Source: Ochotona curzoniae (Eukaryota; Chordata; Mammalia; Lagomorpha; Ochotonidae). From it: a stretch of DNA of 64,000 nt. The notes below the pieces were generated by a model. It worked only from the letters and a program-made list of their open reading frames with translations. It was not told the origin of the DNA and ran no database searches. Location: assembly GCF_017591425.1 (NCBI RefSeq), contig NW_024467121.1:19542707-19606706 (forward strand). The letters run 5' to 3'. Position 1 is the stretch's first letter. Each line of letters opens with the position of its first letter. The translations under genes and the position numbers were made by a program. Below are positions 36,728-47,415 of this stretch, piece by piece.

Positions 36728-37373
36728 TGGGACAGGCCCTGTCACTCGCTGGGTTAAGTTGTTGCTTACGATGCCCACAGCCCCGATCTGAGGCTCTGGG
36801 AGAGAGTCCTGCCAGTTTCCTGCTAATGTTCAACCTGGGAGGCAGCATATGATCACTCGAGCACATGGGCCCCTGCCACCCATGCAGAAAACGTGAATGG
36901 TGTTCCTGGCTCCTGACTATGGTCTGGTCCAGCACTGGATACTACACACATGTGGAGGATGAACCAGCAGATGGAAAATCCTCTCTTTGTTGCTCTGCTT
37001 TTTTTTTAAAAAAAGATTTATTTATTTTTATTACAAAGTCAGATATACAGAAAGGAGGAGAAACAGAGAGGAAGATCTTCCATCCGATGATTCACTCCCC
37101 AAGTGAGCACAACGGCTGGTGCTTTGCCGATCTGGAGCCAGAAGACAGGAACTTCTTCAAGGTCTCCCACGCGGGTACAGGGTCCCAAGGCTTTGACCGT
37201 CCTCAACTGCTTTCCCAGGCCACAAGCAGGGAGTTGCGATGGGAAGTGGAGCTGCTGGGATTAGAACTGGAACCCATATGGGATCCCAGTGTGTTCAAGG
37301 CAAGGACTTTAGCCACTAGGCCTTGGAGCCGGGCCCCTGTTGCTATGCTTTTTAAATAAATAAATAAATAAAT
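36728..37373 (+). mobile_element. Older C-type SINE, split by a younger SINE
   Basis: The body 36728-37003 shows 'gggttaagttgttgcttacg', 'gtttcctgctaatgttcaac', 'gcccctgccacccatgcaga' and 'gatgaaccagcagatggaaa'. The tail continues after the nested insertion as 'tttttaaataaataaataaa' (to 37373). Confidence 0.85.
37005..37337 (-). mobile_element. Pika-type C SINE nested in an older SINE
   Basis: Reversed SINE: 'aagatttatttatttttatt', 'gatcttccatccgatgattc', 'ggtctcccacgcgggtacag', 'ggaacccatatgggatccca' and the head 'ccactaggccttggagccgg'. It is flanked by the 16-base duplication tgttgctctgcttttt (36988-37003) and tgttgctatgcttttt (37338-37353), one mismatch, both inside the host SINE tail. 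Confidence 0.92.
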
Positions 37374-37939
37374 ACAGTAAAATAATTTTGCTTATAAATA
37401 TCCATAGACTTACCTGCTGGGTAACAATATTTAATCTAGGATTACTGTAGAATATTCACAGTAACAGTAACAAATGGAAGAACATTTTCTATTATTTGAA
37501 GTTGTTATAAAAACATTTTTAAAAATTGATCTAAGTGTTTTTTTTTAACCAGAGCTGAAAAACAAGCCACACTTGGTCAATACATCTAGTCTTCAAAAGA
37601 CAGTGATTTAAATTAACAATTGTTATGTCTCAGAGTTAGCAGAGTACTGGGTTATGACATCACGAAGAAAGAACTAAATACTGTCTTTAAACCTGAAGTT
37701 TGGTTTTGGGTTTCTACTTTTGCTTCTGTGTAATTCTGACCTGATTTTTTTTAAGTGCTAATTTTAAAAGGGTCAAATAATCCTAGCCCAAAAGAGAATC
37801 GTTTCTGGTCACTCCCTTTTTAAAAAACATTTATTATCAAGATGTATCTGTTCATTCATACAAACAGATGAGTTTACTTAAAAAATACTTACATTTGTTC
37901 TATAAAGGTAGTTAGGTGGAATAGCTAAGGTTAGAAAGT
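37374..37939. other. Intronic sequence, nothing recognised
   Basis: No supported feature. Confidence 0.4.
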
Positions 37940-38160
37940 GTTTGAGTGCTTAAAATGTGCCAGGCAATATTCCAAGCGCTTTACATAGATTACTTCATTT
38001 AATTCTTCTGAAAGGCCAACTCTTTGAGGGGAGTTATTATTATTCCTATTTCACAGAAAGGAAACTCAGGAGAAGACACGGCAGGTTCACTTGTTCAGGT
38101 TCATGCAGCCAAGACTCAAACCCAGCACCTGACCCTCAGAGCCTGCTGCCTTAGCCATCA
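37940..38160 (-). mobile_element. MIR, reverse orientation, well preserved
   Basis: 'gcttaaaatgtgccaggcaa', 'ccaagcgctttacatagatt', 'tattcctatttcacagaaag' and 'aagactcaaacccagcacct' follow the reversed MIR consensus closely. Confidence 0.8.
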
Positions 38161-38299
38161 GCATGGCATCAGGAAACGTCCAAGTAAACACAATAAATAA
38201 CTAGAGTCTATCCTACTGATTTTCTCTCGTATTAAATCATCCCATAATTATTGAGTATTCATCATGAAGAAGAACTGTGCTAGGATGGGCCTCTGGAAG

Positions 38300-38470
38300 T
38301 CTTCACAGCAGATAAGGGATGAGAGGATAGCTGTGGGTTGGAGAACCAGCTCCCCCATTTTCTGGCTGTGTGAATTTGTGTGAGCTCCCTGAAAAATAAG
38401 GATAATGAGAGTCACAATGAGTAAGGATTCAATGGGGTTATTTATCTGGCCAAGGATAGCACAGGATTAT
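38300..38470 (+). mobile_element. MIR, diverged
   Basis: 'ccccattttctggctgtgtg', 'aaaaataaggataatgagag' and 'gtaaggattcaatggggtta' follow the MIR forward order. Confidence 0.55.
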
Positions 38471-38551
38471 TATTATTACTATTATTAAGTCTCTGCATTT
38501 GAGAAGCTGGGGAAGAAGACTAGGAAATCATGTTAATAATTATAAAACAGT

Positions 38552-38872
38552 GGGCCCGGCGCAGTGGCGCAAGTGGTTAAGGTCCTCGCCTTGCACGCCC
38601 AGGATCCCATATGGGCGCCGGTTCTATCCCGGCAGCCCTGCTTCCCTTCCAGCTCCCTGCCTGTGGCCTGGGAAAGCAGTCGAGGACGGCCCAAAGCTTT
38701 GGGACCCTGCACCCATGTGGGAGACCCGGAAGAGGCTCCTGGCTTCGGATCGGCATAGCATCGGCCGTTGTGCTCACTTGGGGAGTGAATCATCGGACGG
38801 AAGATCTTCCTCTCTGTCTCTCCTCTCTGTATATCCGCCTTTCCAATAAAAACATAATAAAAATAAATCAAT
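38552..38872 (+). mobile_element. Young pika-type C SINE, full length
   Basis: Begins 'gggcccggcgcagtggcgca' and has 'ccttgcacgcccaggatccc', 'gggaccctgcacccatgtgg', 'gagtgaatcatcggacggaa' and a tail of ATAATAAAAATAAATC. Nearly identical to the copy at 35495 except for the latter's deletion. No clear target duplication was found. Confidence 0.92.
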
Positions 38873-38875
38873 AAG

Positions 38876-38965
38876 TAACACTTAATGAGTAACTCCTATG
38901 TGCCGGGATTTTCCCATATACCATGTTATCTGATGCTCACAAAAACTCTGAGGTGTTGACATTTC
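38876..38965 (-). mobile_element. MIR fragment, reverse orientation
   Basis: 'aatgagtaactcctatgtgc' and 'atgctcacaaaaactctgag' match the reversed MIR 3' part. Confidence 0.5.
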
Positions 38966-39227
38966 AGTGGTTTTGATTAGAGCCTTGTAATTTTTCCACA
39001 TTTGAGTATAGATAATCGTTATTAATCAGAATTCAGTGGTCTACCTACAATGATCTACAGTCCCACACAGATTCTTACATTTGTGTCATGAATACACACA
39101 ACTCCATTTGTGTGATCCTACAAATCACAGGTTTTAAAGTGTTGATTTTTATAGTTAATTTAATTATTATAATTAAATAAATTGTAAGCTAATTTCAACT
39201 GTCAGTTTTATAATTTTTTTAATTTTT

Positions 39228-39480
39228 TGTTTTTTTAATTTGAAAGGCAGAGAGACAGAGAGAAAGACTTTGTCCTCACGCTTTCGTCTCCAGATGTCTT
39301 CAACAGCCAGGACTGAGCTAGAGTAAAGCCAGGAGCCCAGAACTCAACCTGAGTCGGTCACTAGTTGACTCCCAGGGTCCTGGAACTGGTCACAGAGCAT
39401 TGAATTGAATCCAAATATTCCAACATGGAATGCAGGCATCCCAACAGGAGTATTAATTGCGGGGCCAAATGCTTGCCCCA
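39228..39480 (-). mobile_element. C-type SINE, reverse orientation, diverged
   Basis: Landmarks on +: 'aatttgaaaggcagagagac', 'agagtaaagccaggagccca', 'ccaaatattccaacatggaa' and the head 'ccaaatgcttgccccaca'. Confidence 0.8.
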
Positions 39481-39699
39481 CATTGTGAATATTTTATATT
39501 CAGAAAAGGAGTAAACATGGACTCTGTGCATCAGTGTTTCATTTCTCCCAGCACTGATTGTTTCTCTTGTGTACTATGCGTCTAAGGAGCATTTTGAGGA
39601 TGCTGCTTCACTTCACTTCCCATGCAGAACTGAGTGCCTGCTGCTGTTCTTGCTCTCTCTGCCACAGTGAAAGTCGTCTAGGAAGCTGGGTTTGTGGGA

Positions 39700-39965
39700 G
39701 TGAGCATTCAACCCAACCATCAAGACACCCATGTTCCACATAGCATGGCTCTGGCTCCAGCTTCCTGCCATTGTAGAACCCAGGAAAGCAGCAAGGACCC
39801 TGGTAGGAGACCTGGATTGTGTTTATGGCTCCTAGTTCCTGCCCCAGCTCAGCAGCAGCCATTGCATATATTTGGGGAGTGAAACATAGGATGGGAGCTG
39901 GCTCTCTGTCAATCTCGATGTGCCTCTCATTAAAGAAAAAAAAAAAAAGGAGGAAAAGAAGAAAG
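39700..39965 (+). mobile_element. C-type SINE, diverged, with A/AAG-rich tail
   Basis: Landmarks: 'aacccaggaaagcagcaagg', 'ggtaggagacctggattgtg', 'gcagcagccattgcatatat' and 'tttggggagtgaaacatagg', followed by an A-rich/AGG-rich tail to about 39975. Confidence 0.7.
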
Positions 39966-40069
39966 GAGGAAGACTGGAATTATCTTCTATTCAGTCACCA
40001 AGTTCCTCCTGATCAACTCATTTTCCTTCTTTCCAAGCTCACTGCTACTGTGCTGCCTCACCTTCCTTC

Positions 40070-40370
40070 CTTCTGTTCTCTTTGTCCCTCCGATTGTCAG
40101 CCACAATACTGCTCCAGTTACTATCCTAAAGCACAGAAATAATCATTCCTCTACTTGAAACTTTCCATGGCTTCCTAGTGCTCACAAAAGGAAGGCTGAA
40201 GGCTTCCATATATAACACTGAGGGTTATTACTCTAGCCCAACTATCTGAGTTTTACCAGAGCCGCCCTGTTTTAGCTGTTCTGGTCACACTGGACCACTT
40301 GCCCAGCCCTACTACTTTGGACCTGAATCTCACAATCCTGGGAACTTACCATTGCTCACCATCAAACACA
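40070..40370 (+). mobile_element. L2 fragment
   Basis: 'cattcctctacttgaaactt', 'tccatggcttcctagtgctc' and 'tctggtcacactggaccact' match the L2 region that normally reads tgcttaaaacccttcaatggctcc...ccacactggcc. Confidence 0.55.
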
Positions 40371-41874
40371 CAATTCACAACTATATATACACATATTAGT
40401 GCAACTGAATTATTTCACTATACACACACATATGTAAGGTTTTTTTTCAGTTATTTTAAAATTTGTCTCTGAAGTACATTTTGAGCTTAAAACAATGGAA
40501 AAGCTCAGTTACTTGCATCAGAGCACCCTATGTGGAAATAATCTATATAACTCAAATTGCTGTCCTAATAGATCAGTCAATGCCTCTCAGAAAACAATGT
40601 TTAGAAAATGTAAGGGAAATAAAGAAAAGCACCATGAAAACTGTTTAGAGTCGAATTAATGTTATTTTGTGCTGTAGAATCATTTATCTGTTTTTGAATA
40701 CATAATCTACCCAAGGTTTGACCTAGGACCTTAGCTGAATCAAAATATGACATAATCACATGAGCTGACTGGTAGGATATTTTAAAATTAAAATTTTAGT
40801 CTAGAAGAACTTCCTAACAGTTGTAAGATGTACTCATATATTTTAAAAAAAAAACACTTATTTAATACCAATGTTTGGATAAAAATTCAAATGATTTTCC
40901 CATCTGAAAAGGTCAGAAGCTGATTATTTTTGTCAGTACTCTTTATTAAAGATCTAATGTGACTATATGTTAGCAAACTGTCTTCCTACAATTTGAACAA
41001 GGATTTTTTTTAAATTAGCAATCTGTGTCTTAATTTAAATTTAAAAGTTAGGTCCCAACTCCAAACTTCTATAGGTTGTGGGAGTTCTCAGCAGGATTCT
41101 CATCCTATGCAATCTGATAATAATAGATCACTCATTCTTGTTTATTTTAAGAATTCTCTCAACAAGGTGGGGCTGAAGCATAAATAAACATAATGTAAAT
41201 GGAGTATGCAGTTGCAAATATACTGCATTATGAAAGAAATTCATTTGTGGTCCTATGAAGACACAATGGTAGGTCAGATGGTTTTCTCAAATGCAACTCA
41301 ACATCCTGGACTGCATAACACCCTGGCAATGATATTAAAATAGCAAAACCTTTGCAGAGTGTTAACCTATCATTACACAGAGTAAATGGCATGGCACTGC
41401 CACCTAATTAGCAGTGTAGCTTGCATCTATAAAATAGAATTAGTACTACTGCTCCTTTTTTATTATTAGTTTGTGTTTCCAGAAAGGTATGACCTTATCT
41501 GTATGGTTCTGTTCATTTATGCCCATCTACCAAGGATTTAATTATGTTCCTTTAGTGCTCTACATTGAGGAAATTGGAAACTGCCACTTAGAAATTAAAA
41601 ATGTTAAAGAAATTAGTGAGAAGGTTATTTATGCCCTCAGCCTTCTTCCAAAGATAAAGAATGGAGACATGCTTAAATAAATACAGCACAAAATATTTAG
41701 AAAAGAAAAATTATAGACAAGGAAATCACTAGTTTTCATTTCCTCTCTTCCACATGCATTCTGCAAGTTTCTCTAGTTGTCTTGTGAAAATTAGCCCAGA
41801 GGAGAATGTATTAATACTAAAATACCTGACAGTTACATCACGTTTGAGTCAGCAGGCAGAAGGTATCAACTTAC
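40371..41874. other. Intronic sequence, no gene seen
   Basis: This AT-rich stretch runs up to the donor of the basic BEND7 exon (intron side). No repeat identified with confidence. Confidence 0.45.
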
Positions 41875-42143
41875 ATCTGAGGCAGGTGATTCGAGAACAA
41901 TGCCGAAGCCCAGGACCCGGTTCTCCTCCGTGGAGGTGTGCTCAGTGGCTTGGGGCCCAGACTGCTCAGGGGCCAATGCTGTCATCGACTTCTCAATTTC
42001 CAACATGCTGGGCTTCTGTTTCACAGTAAGAGGTTCAAGAGTCTTGGGTGGCACTTTTTTCTTTTTAGTTCTCTTGCGTGAGACACCGGTTCGCTGGGAG
42101 CACATAAGGGAAATTGGGGGTTGTTGTCTGTTTTGAGTTCCAA
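41875..42143 (-). CDS. BEND7: BEND7 internal coding exon (basic, probable nuclear localisation signal)
   Basis: A 269-base exon with acceptor ttgttcacag|TTGGAACTC and a near-perfect donor TCAGAT|GTAAGT. It enters at phase 1 and leaves at phase 0. It encodes VGTQNRQQPPISLMCSQR, then the basic run SRKRTKKKKVPPK, which is a convincing monopartite or bipartite nuclear localisation signal by composition. A variable acidic/Ser/Thr linker follows, then VLGFGIVLESPASD just before the BEN domain. The linker (EIEKSMTALAPEQ) looks less conserved than the flanks when compared with my recollection of the human protein. The phase change at its 3' end means that skipping this exon alone would break the frame, unlike the two exons upstream. 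Confidence 0.9.
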
Positions 42144-43125
42144 CTGTGAACAATAAACAAAAATATGGTACAGGCACTTGTGTCTAACTTGGGAAGACTT
42201 ATCCCTGGTCTATCTATGTGATCTGAAAAACAAAACTGAAGTGAGGCTCCTGCAAAGATATGGAGCACAGCAAAATAAATCTCACATTCCTGCTAAAGGT
42301 TACCACATGCAGGCTCTGGAGCATCTTAAAGTCCTAGAGGCAGAACAGCCGGGAGGAAACCGCTCAAAACAGTGAATCGCTACTACGATCAGTACTACAG
42401 TGTACTGTTACTACCTGGCTCAATGGAAGCAAACAGTTACAAGTCATGAGTATGACTTATAAATCATGACATTTTAAAATAAAACAGAGTTCCAGAACTT
42501 AAACTCAGGAATAGAAATCCATACTTTCTGGTAAGTGCATTTCAGGCATATTCCAAACCTGTCACTTATGATTTGACTGACAATTCTAACATTGCTAACA
42601 ATCTACAGGTGCTAAAATTGACAAGCATGAAACAAGGATGACCATCTGGGCAAGACTGATCAAAACATATGGTTTGAAATGATTCTATAATAGAAATCAG
42701 TACACATGTACAAAAACTTAGGTCACTTCGTAAGGCCCAGTAACTCCTTCTCCACCACTCTCTGCACAACAGCGATTTCAACAGCACCATGATCCATGAG
42801 TTCAGATCAGGCTGCTTCTCCAGATCTCAGTTTTATGCAGCTGAAAATAGGAATAATACCATTCAATACAAGTAAAGGAAATTAGCCAGGCACAGAAACA
42901 GCCAGAGTTCCCAAGAGGAAAGGTACAATCCAAGGACTAAATACTCATGGGGAATATACACTTGTATGCTTGTTGAACATATAACACTTAAATAGAAAGT
43001 AGAACAGCAAAATAGGTAGTATTCTTACTTACGTCTTCACGTATTCATATAGTTTACCAAATATGAATACAGGATATATTGGTTTTTAATGAAAAGCCAA
43101 CCTGTAACATATAACTTAAATGGCA
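42144..43125. other. Intronic sequence, no gene seen
   Basis: This is the intron upstream (in sense) of the basic exon. No further exon recognised. Confidence 0.45.
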
Positions 43126-43406
43126 ACTAAAGGTTTTTATTCATCAGAGACAGAAAGAAAAGGACACAGAGAGAAACTTTTCATTTGTTGGTTCCTTCCC
43201 CAGACACCTCCAATAGTCAGGGCTGGACCTCAATCTGGGTCTCTCACATGGCAGCAGGGCCCCAACACATTGAGACATCACTGTCTGCCTCCTAGGCTGA
43301 GCATAAGCAGGCAGCTGGAGTTGGAGCACAGCGGGGGCTCTAACTCAGGCACTCTGATAGGAGAGGGGGCATCCCAGGCACCTAGACTATGCCAAATGTG
43401 TGCCCT
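43126..43406 (-). mobile_element. C-type SINE, reverse orientation
   Basis: Landmarks on +: 'cagagagaaacttttcattt', 'ggttccttccccagacacct', 'gggtctctcacatggcagca', 'ggggctctaactcaggcact' and the head 'tatgccaaatgtgtgccc'. Confidence 0.8.
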
Positions 43407-43544
43407 TAGTTAATTATCAGCCTGAGAGCATATTTATGCTTTGATCTTAATATTTTTAACTCTAAAGGGCAAATTGCAAGAATCAAATCAAACTATGAGA
43501 GCACAGAAAAGATTTTAAACTATTGATACATGAGTCAGGTTCAC

Positions 43545-43740
43545 TGACTTCTGACCTTAGCTGGCATATCAGAATCCTCAGGAGTTAAAAAAGAAAAAAA
43601 AAAAATTCTCTGGTATCTCAGCTCCACCCTGGACTATGTGAATCAAAATTTCCAGGGGTTGGGGCCTATGAATCAGTACTTTCTGAAAGCTCCTCAGTGA
43701 ATCTAATGTGCAGCCAGTTTGAAATGAACTCCTATACAAT
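43545..43740 (+). mobile_element. MER5-like (hAT-Charlie) non-autonomous DNA element
   Basis: 'ctggcatatcagaatcctca', 'ggagttaaaaaag', 'agctccaccctggactatgt', 'ggggcctatgaatcagtact' and 'tctaatgtgcagccagtttg' track the MER5A order (cagaatcacctgga, ggccccacccc, gattcagtaggtctgg, tgatgctgctggtc). An A-run has expanded near 43588-43605. Confidence 0.6.
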
Positions 43741-43959
43741 GCCTTGTATACCAACAGATACTAGATATCATCCAGTAGTTTCCCAGGCTTCCTCCCTTAG
43801 AGGAAAGTTCTTCTTCTGACCCTTATGATTGCAAATGCTAAAATCAGTTCATTGAATTGGGAGAGTGGTACAGCTTGCCCTACAAGTTTCTAATCAGTGG
43901 ACTTGTAAGGTCGTTTGTTTCTCCAACTGATAACATCTCCTCTCAAGGGGTTTCTTTTC

Positions 43960-44420
43960 CAGGAACTCCAGGCCCAGAGTAGAAGTTAACCACCCCCCTG
44001 CATGTAGCCCCCAGACTGACTGAAACCCACTATATCATCATAAAAATTCCCTAAGAACTCAACAGCACCAAGCACTTGAAGCAGCGTCTCATGGCCTACA
44101 GAACAACCTGGAACAAGAGCTGGAACAACCACATCTCAGCCCCAACTTCAGTCTGTAAGTATCCCGCCCAACCCTTCAAAGAGCCCAGGAAGTAAGCAAT
44201 GGCTGCCCTGCTTCTTGCTCTGTGCACTGCAATCAACTCCTCTTTTCTTCCACCACCCCAGGTCAGTGACTGGCCTTCTGCAGTTTTGGGGGTGTTCTAT
44301 GGCAAATGGGGAGCTTCTCTCTGTACTATCTGCATTTGCAGCTCAGGCTGTCTAAGTCCCCAACATAAAGTAGGCACCCAGAACAGTGATGCAGACGCCC
44401 TGGCCTGCCGGTCTCTCTAA
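43960..44420 (+). mobile_element. Possible LTR fragment (endogenous retrovirus)
   Basis: 'ctctgtgcactgcaatcaac', 'tcctcttttcttccaccacc' and 'caggtcagtgactggccttc' look like the 3' (R/U5) part of an old mammalian LTR. No internal viral genes are present. Family not assigned. Confidence 0.3.
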
Positions 44421-45649
44421 GCCTCGCAATTCCAAATTAAAAGTAAAATATGTTTGGTTTAAAGAACACAGCAAATATTTGGGTTTTGCTGTTCCTTCTG
44501 CAAACCTCCAGCATTCAGATCTAACCACTTGATCTTTCCTCTGGTCTTCTCCCTAAAATAAAGGTGAAAATTTTTTGAATATAATTTAAGTCTCACAGAC
44601 AATAAACCTTAAGTAAATCTATCCATACAACACACATTTTTAAGTTGAAGAAAATTAAAGGGGAGTAATTTATTCTGTTCATCCTTTATGCTATCCATAG
44701 CTTTAGAATCATTTACCTCCCTAATCTGTAAAGGTTTAGAAAAGAAAACATGGTGACAAAATGGCATTTACTTAATAGATTCTAAAAAGGCTTCAGTCAA
44801 GGATTTAAATGGTTGCAATTTGTAGTCTGCCATTTCAGGAGTAAGGAGCTTAAGTAACAAAATAAATCATTATAATTTCATATGCATATTTTCTTAAGTG
44901 CTAACAAATTCTTCCTCTGAGGAAAGAATCTGTGTGTAATAAAGTAACCTTTCTTTCTGAGCTTCTTCTTTAGGCGATGTTAACCTTTGCCAGGTTAATA
45001 AGAACACAGATTACAGTGGTGGAATTAGGTGACTCAAATGCTGACTGAATTGAGCAACATGCTTATTTCTGCCTCAGGATAAAACCAAATTCAGTACTTC
45101 AAAAGATGTTGGTCTTCAGAAAGCCTTTAGCTTACCTTATTTTAATGAGATCTTGGGTGAAGGTGACTGATAGGTCTAAACATCAAACTTTTTGTGTCAA
45201 AACCACATCACTAAATATGAAGATTTTACTACAATTTACTAAATGGCACCAAGAACAGTTTCTGGAGGGTGACCTTCCTGAATGCCATTATGATGAAAGG
45301 GCAGACTTGTCAGTTGTGATATGGCTATACTGTGTTTTCTGCTCTTCCCCAAGATCTAGCAGCAGTTTCCTCTGCTAAGAAGGAAAGCTTAATAGAAACA
45401 TCTACTATTTCTTATACCTATGACCCCCATACCTATGAGCCCCAAAACTCTGATACTTTGATTTGGGTAGGCAGGAAGTTAGTGGACTTTAAAGCACTGA
45501 GGACCGCCAGCATGCAGGCCTGCACACCACCCAAATCCCATCACCTTCCATGTGACTCCACACGGCTGAAGGTTCAGCACACTCACTCCATCATGCCTCA
45601 CTCTGCCTCAAGCACCAACACCAGGCTGCCTGCCTAAAGATGACCACCT
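44421..45649. other. Intronic sequence, no gene seen
   Basis: No exon recognised. Frames at 45106-45378 and 45332-45637 have no domain similarity. Confidence 0.4.
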
Positions 45650-45905
45650 CCCTGCTGCCTCACTCCAAACTATGCTCCCTTTGGATACTCAAACAGACCA
45701 TGCCCTGTGTGCCACTCCATATCTTACAAAAGAATGACCTAAGCCTGTGGGCGTATAAGCAGCCAATTCCCCTTCATAAGGTTGACCACACTTACATCAC
45801 AGTGTATAATATCCTTTGTCTTTTAATAAATTCTGCTTCCCTGCTCTCCTCTATCAGCATCCCCTGGTTGTGTTCCTTCACAAGGGAAGGCAAGAGGCTG
45901 ACTGT
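45650..45905 (+). mobile_element. Possible LTR (endogenous retrovirus), 3' part
   Basis: A promoter-like 'gggcgtataagcagccaatt' is followed about 70 bases later by 'cttttaataaattctgcttc' (a polyadenylation-signal position) and a pyrimidine-rich segment 'cctgctctcctctatcagca'. This spacing resembles a U3-R-U5 layout. No proviral body was seen. Alternative: unrelated unique sequence. Confidence 0.35.
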
Positions 45906-47292
45906 CTAGCTAAATACAACACCTTCATTCTCCAAAAGTGGAGATAATGAAATTAGATGTTTCATTGACGATTTTAAAACTTTCAGACTTCAAGAAATGT
46001 TCCATCAGTTTTGAAATTACATCAATAAAAACAGCTTGTGCTTGCATCAAGTTTGCAAGTTTACATTTTCCATTTCACTCCATTTTTAAAACAACCCAGT
46101 GATTTAGCTCACTACTCCATTTATACATGAGAAACTGGAAGCTCACAAGTCACAGTTTTATGAGGAGGAACTTGGCAGCTGTGTAAAACTGAGTGTCCTT
46201 TTGACACTTCCAAAAAATAAAACAAACAAAACAAAAAATCAGAAGCCCCTACTGTGTTTCCCTTTCCTTCTGGGAAAATCTCCCTGCCCTGTTCTTCCAC
46301 AGGACCTACAGCCCTAAAAGTCAGATTACTAAACCACCACTTTTAAGTTGTGTTTATGGGCCTCCCCTCCAAGCTGGCCTAAATCAGTTCAACCAGACAC
46401 AGACTGACCAAATGAGCTGTACATATGCAAAAAGGACTGTGACCTACACATGCCACCAGGCAGCAAGTTACATACCTCCCACAGAGCCAAAACTTGGAGA
46501 AGGAGCTCAAACGGAAGAGCTGGACAGCTTTAGGATGCTGTGTTGGGGGAGGGCGGGGGAGGAAGTGAGAGGAGCAGAAAGCCAAATGGCAGACACCGAC
46601 TTGACTTGTCCTCCCACTGACCCACATGTGGCTCTACAAGGCAGAAACTTACGACTGGGGCGACAAACTGAGGGTTTACCTCTAAGGTACACACTCCTTG
46701 GGCAAGCAGACAAGACATGTTGATTTTGTTTTATTTTATTTATTTGCAGACATGTGACAGCAAACCTCTCTGTTTGGTTACACAATCCCAAACTACAAAT
46801 TCACTGCTCTTCTGTTCTTCAACTAGTCTAACAGCAATGAGGAGAACCAAGACAGGAATCACACAGAGTCTGAACATGTGAGAAAAAATAGCCACAAGCA
46901 GACCTGGAGGCTGGACATTTTGATATGCCTATGTCCAAGATCATCTTCAGCCCATACCTCCACACACAACTGCTCCAAAACTTAATTAACTGACACCTGT
47001 GAAGTAGCAGGATATCGCCAGGTAAAATTTATGGAGTGCGTATATTAAACTCTATGAATAGCAGTAGCAACAAAAAAATTTGTGCAATTTGCTAAAGACA
47101 AAAGAGTGCACAAAAAGCTAAGAAAAGAGATACTCAAAAGACACAGCAAGATAGCAAGGAAAAAAAAGGTGGGGGGGAGACAGCAGCAAGGTGGCTAAGA
47201 CTATGTAATGACAGCATGATAAGCATCCCACTGCAGATAGCAGATACACACTAACAAAGGAAAGGACTCATTGTGAGGCGTCATCTTTGTAC
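45906..47292. other. Intronic sequence, no gene seen
   Basis: A possible reversed MIR lies at about 46075-46170 ('ccatttatacatgagaaact'). A short G-rich tract lies at 46548-46562. Confidence 0.4.
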
Positions 47293-47415
47293 CTGCTTGG
47301 ATCTGCATTAGTTTCCTCATGGTCCTGAGTTCCTGGAGAATGGCCTGTAATGTTGACTGGCAGTTACAAGTACAACAGTTTGTTCCGACTGATGAGTTCA
47401 CCACTGGAAGTTCTC
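47293..47415 (-). CDS. BEND7: BEND7 internal coding exon (Cys cluster and heptad-like helix)
   Basis: A 123-base exon with acceptor catgcttag|GAGAACTTCC and donor ATCCAAGCAG|GTACAAAG. It is phase 1 at both ends, so it joins its neighbours in frame and could be skipped without a frameshift. It encodes GELPVVNSS, then the Cys-rich stretch NCCTCNCQ, then an amphipathic helix (STLQAILQELRTMRKLMQIQA) with Leu/Ile/Met at heptad-like spacing. The helix is a plausible short coiled coil or dimerisation segment; this is inference from the pattern. The four closely spaced Cys residues are visible in the sequence, but their role is unknown. The intron to the upstream exon is 2069 bases, and the intron to the downstream exon is 5149 bases. 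Confidence 0.9.

Noticed and set aside
36865..37359. 164-codon open frame on +
   Set aside because: It consists entirely of SINE sequence (host and nested copy) read through; not a gene.
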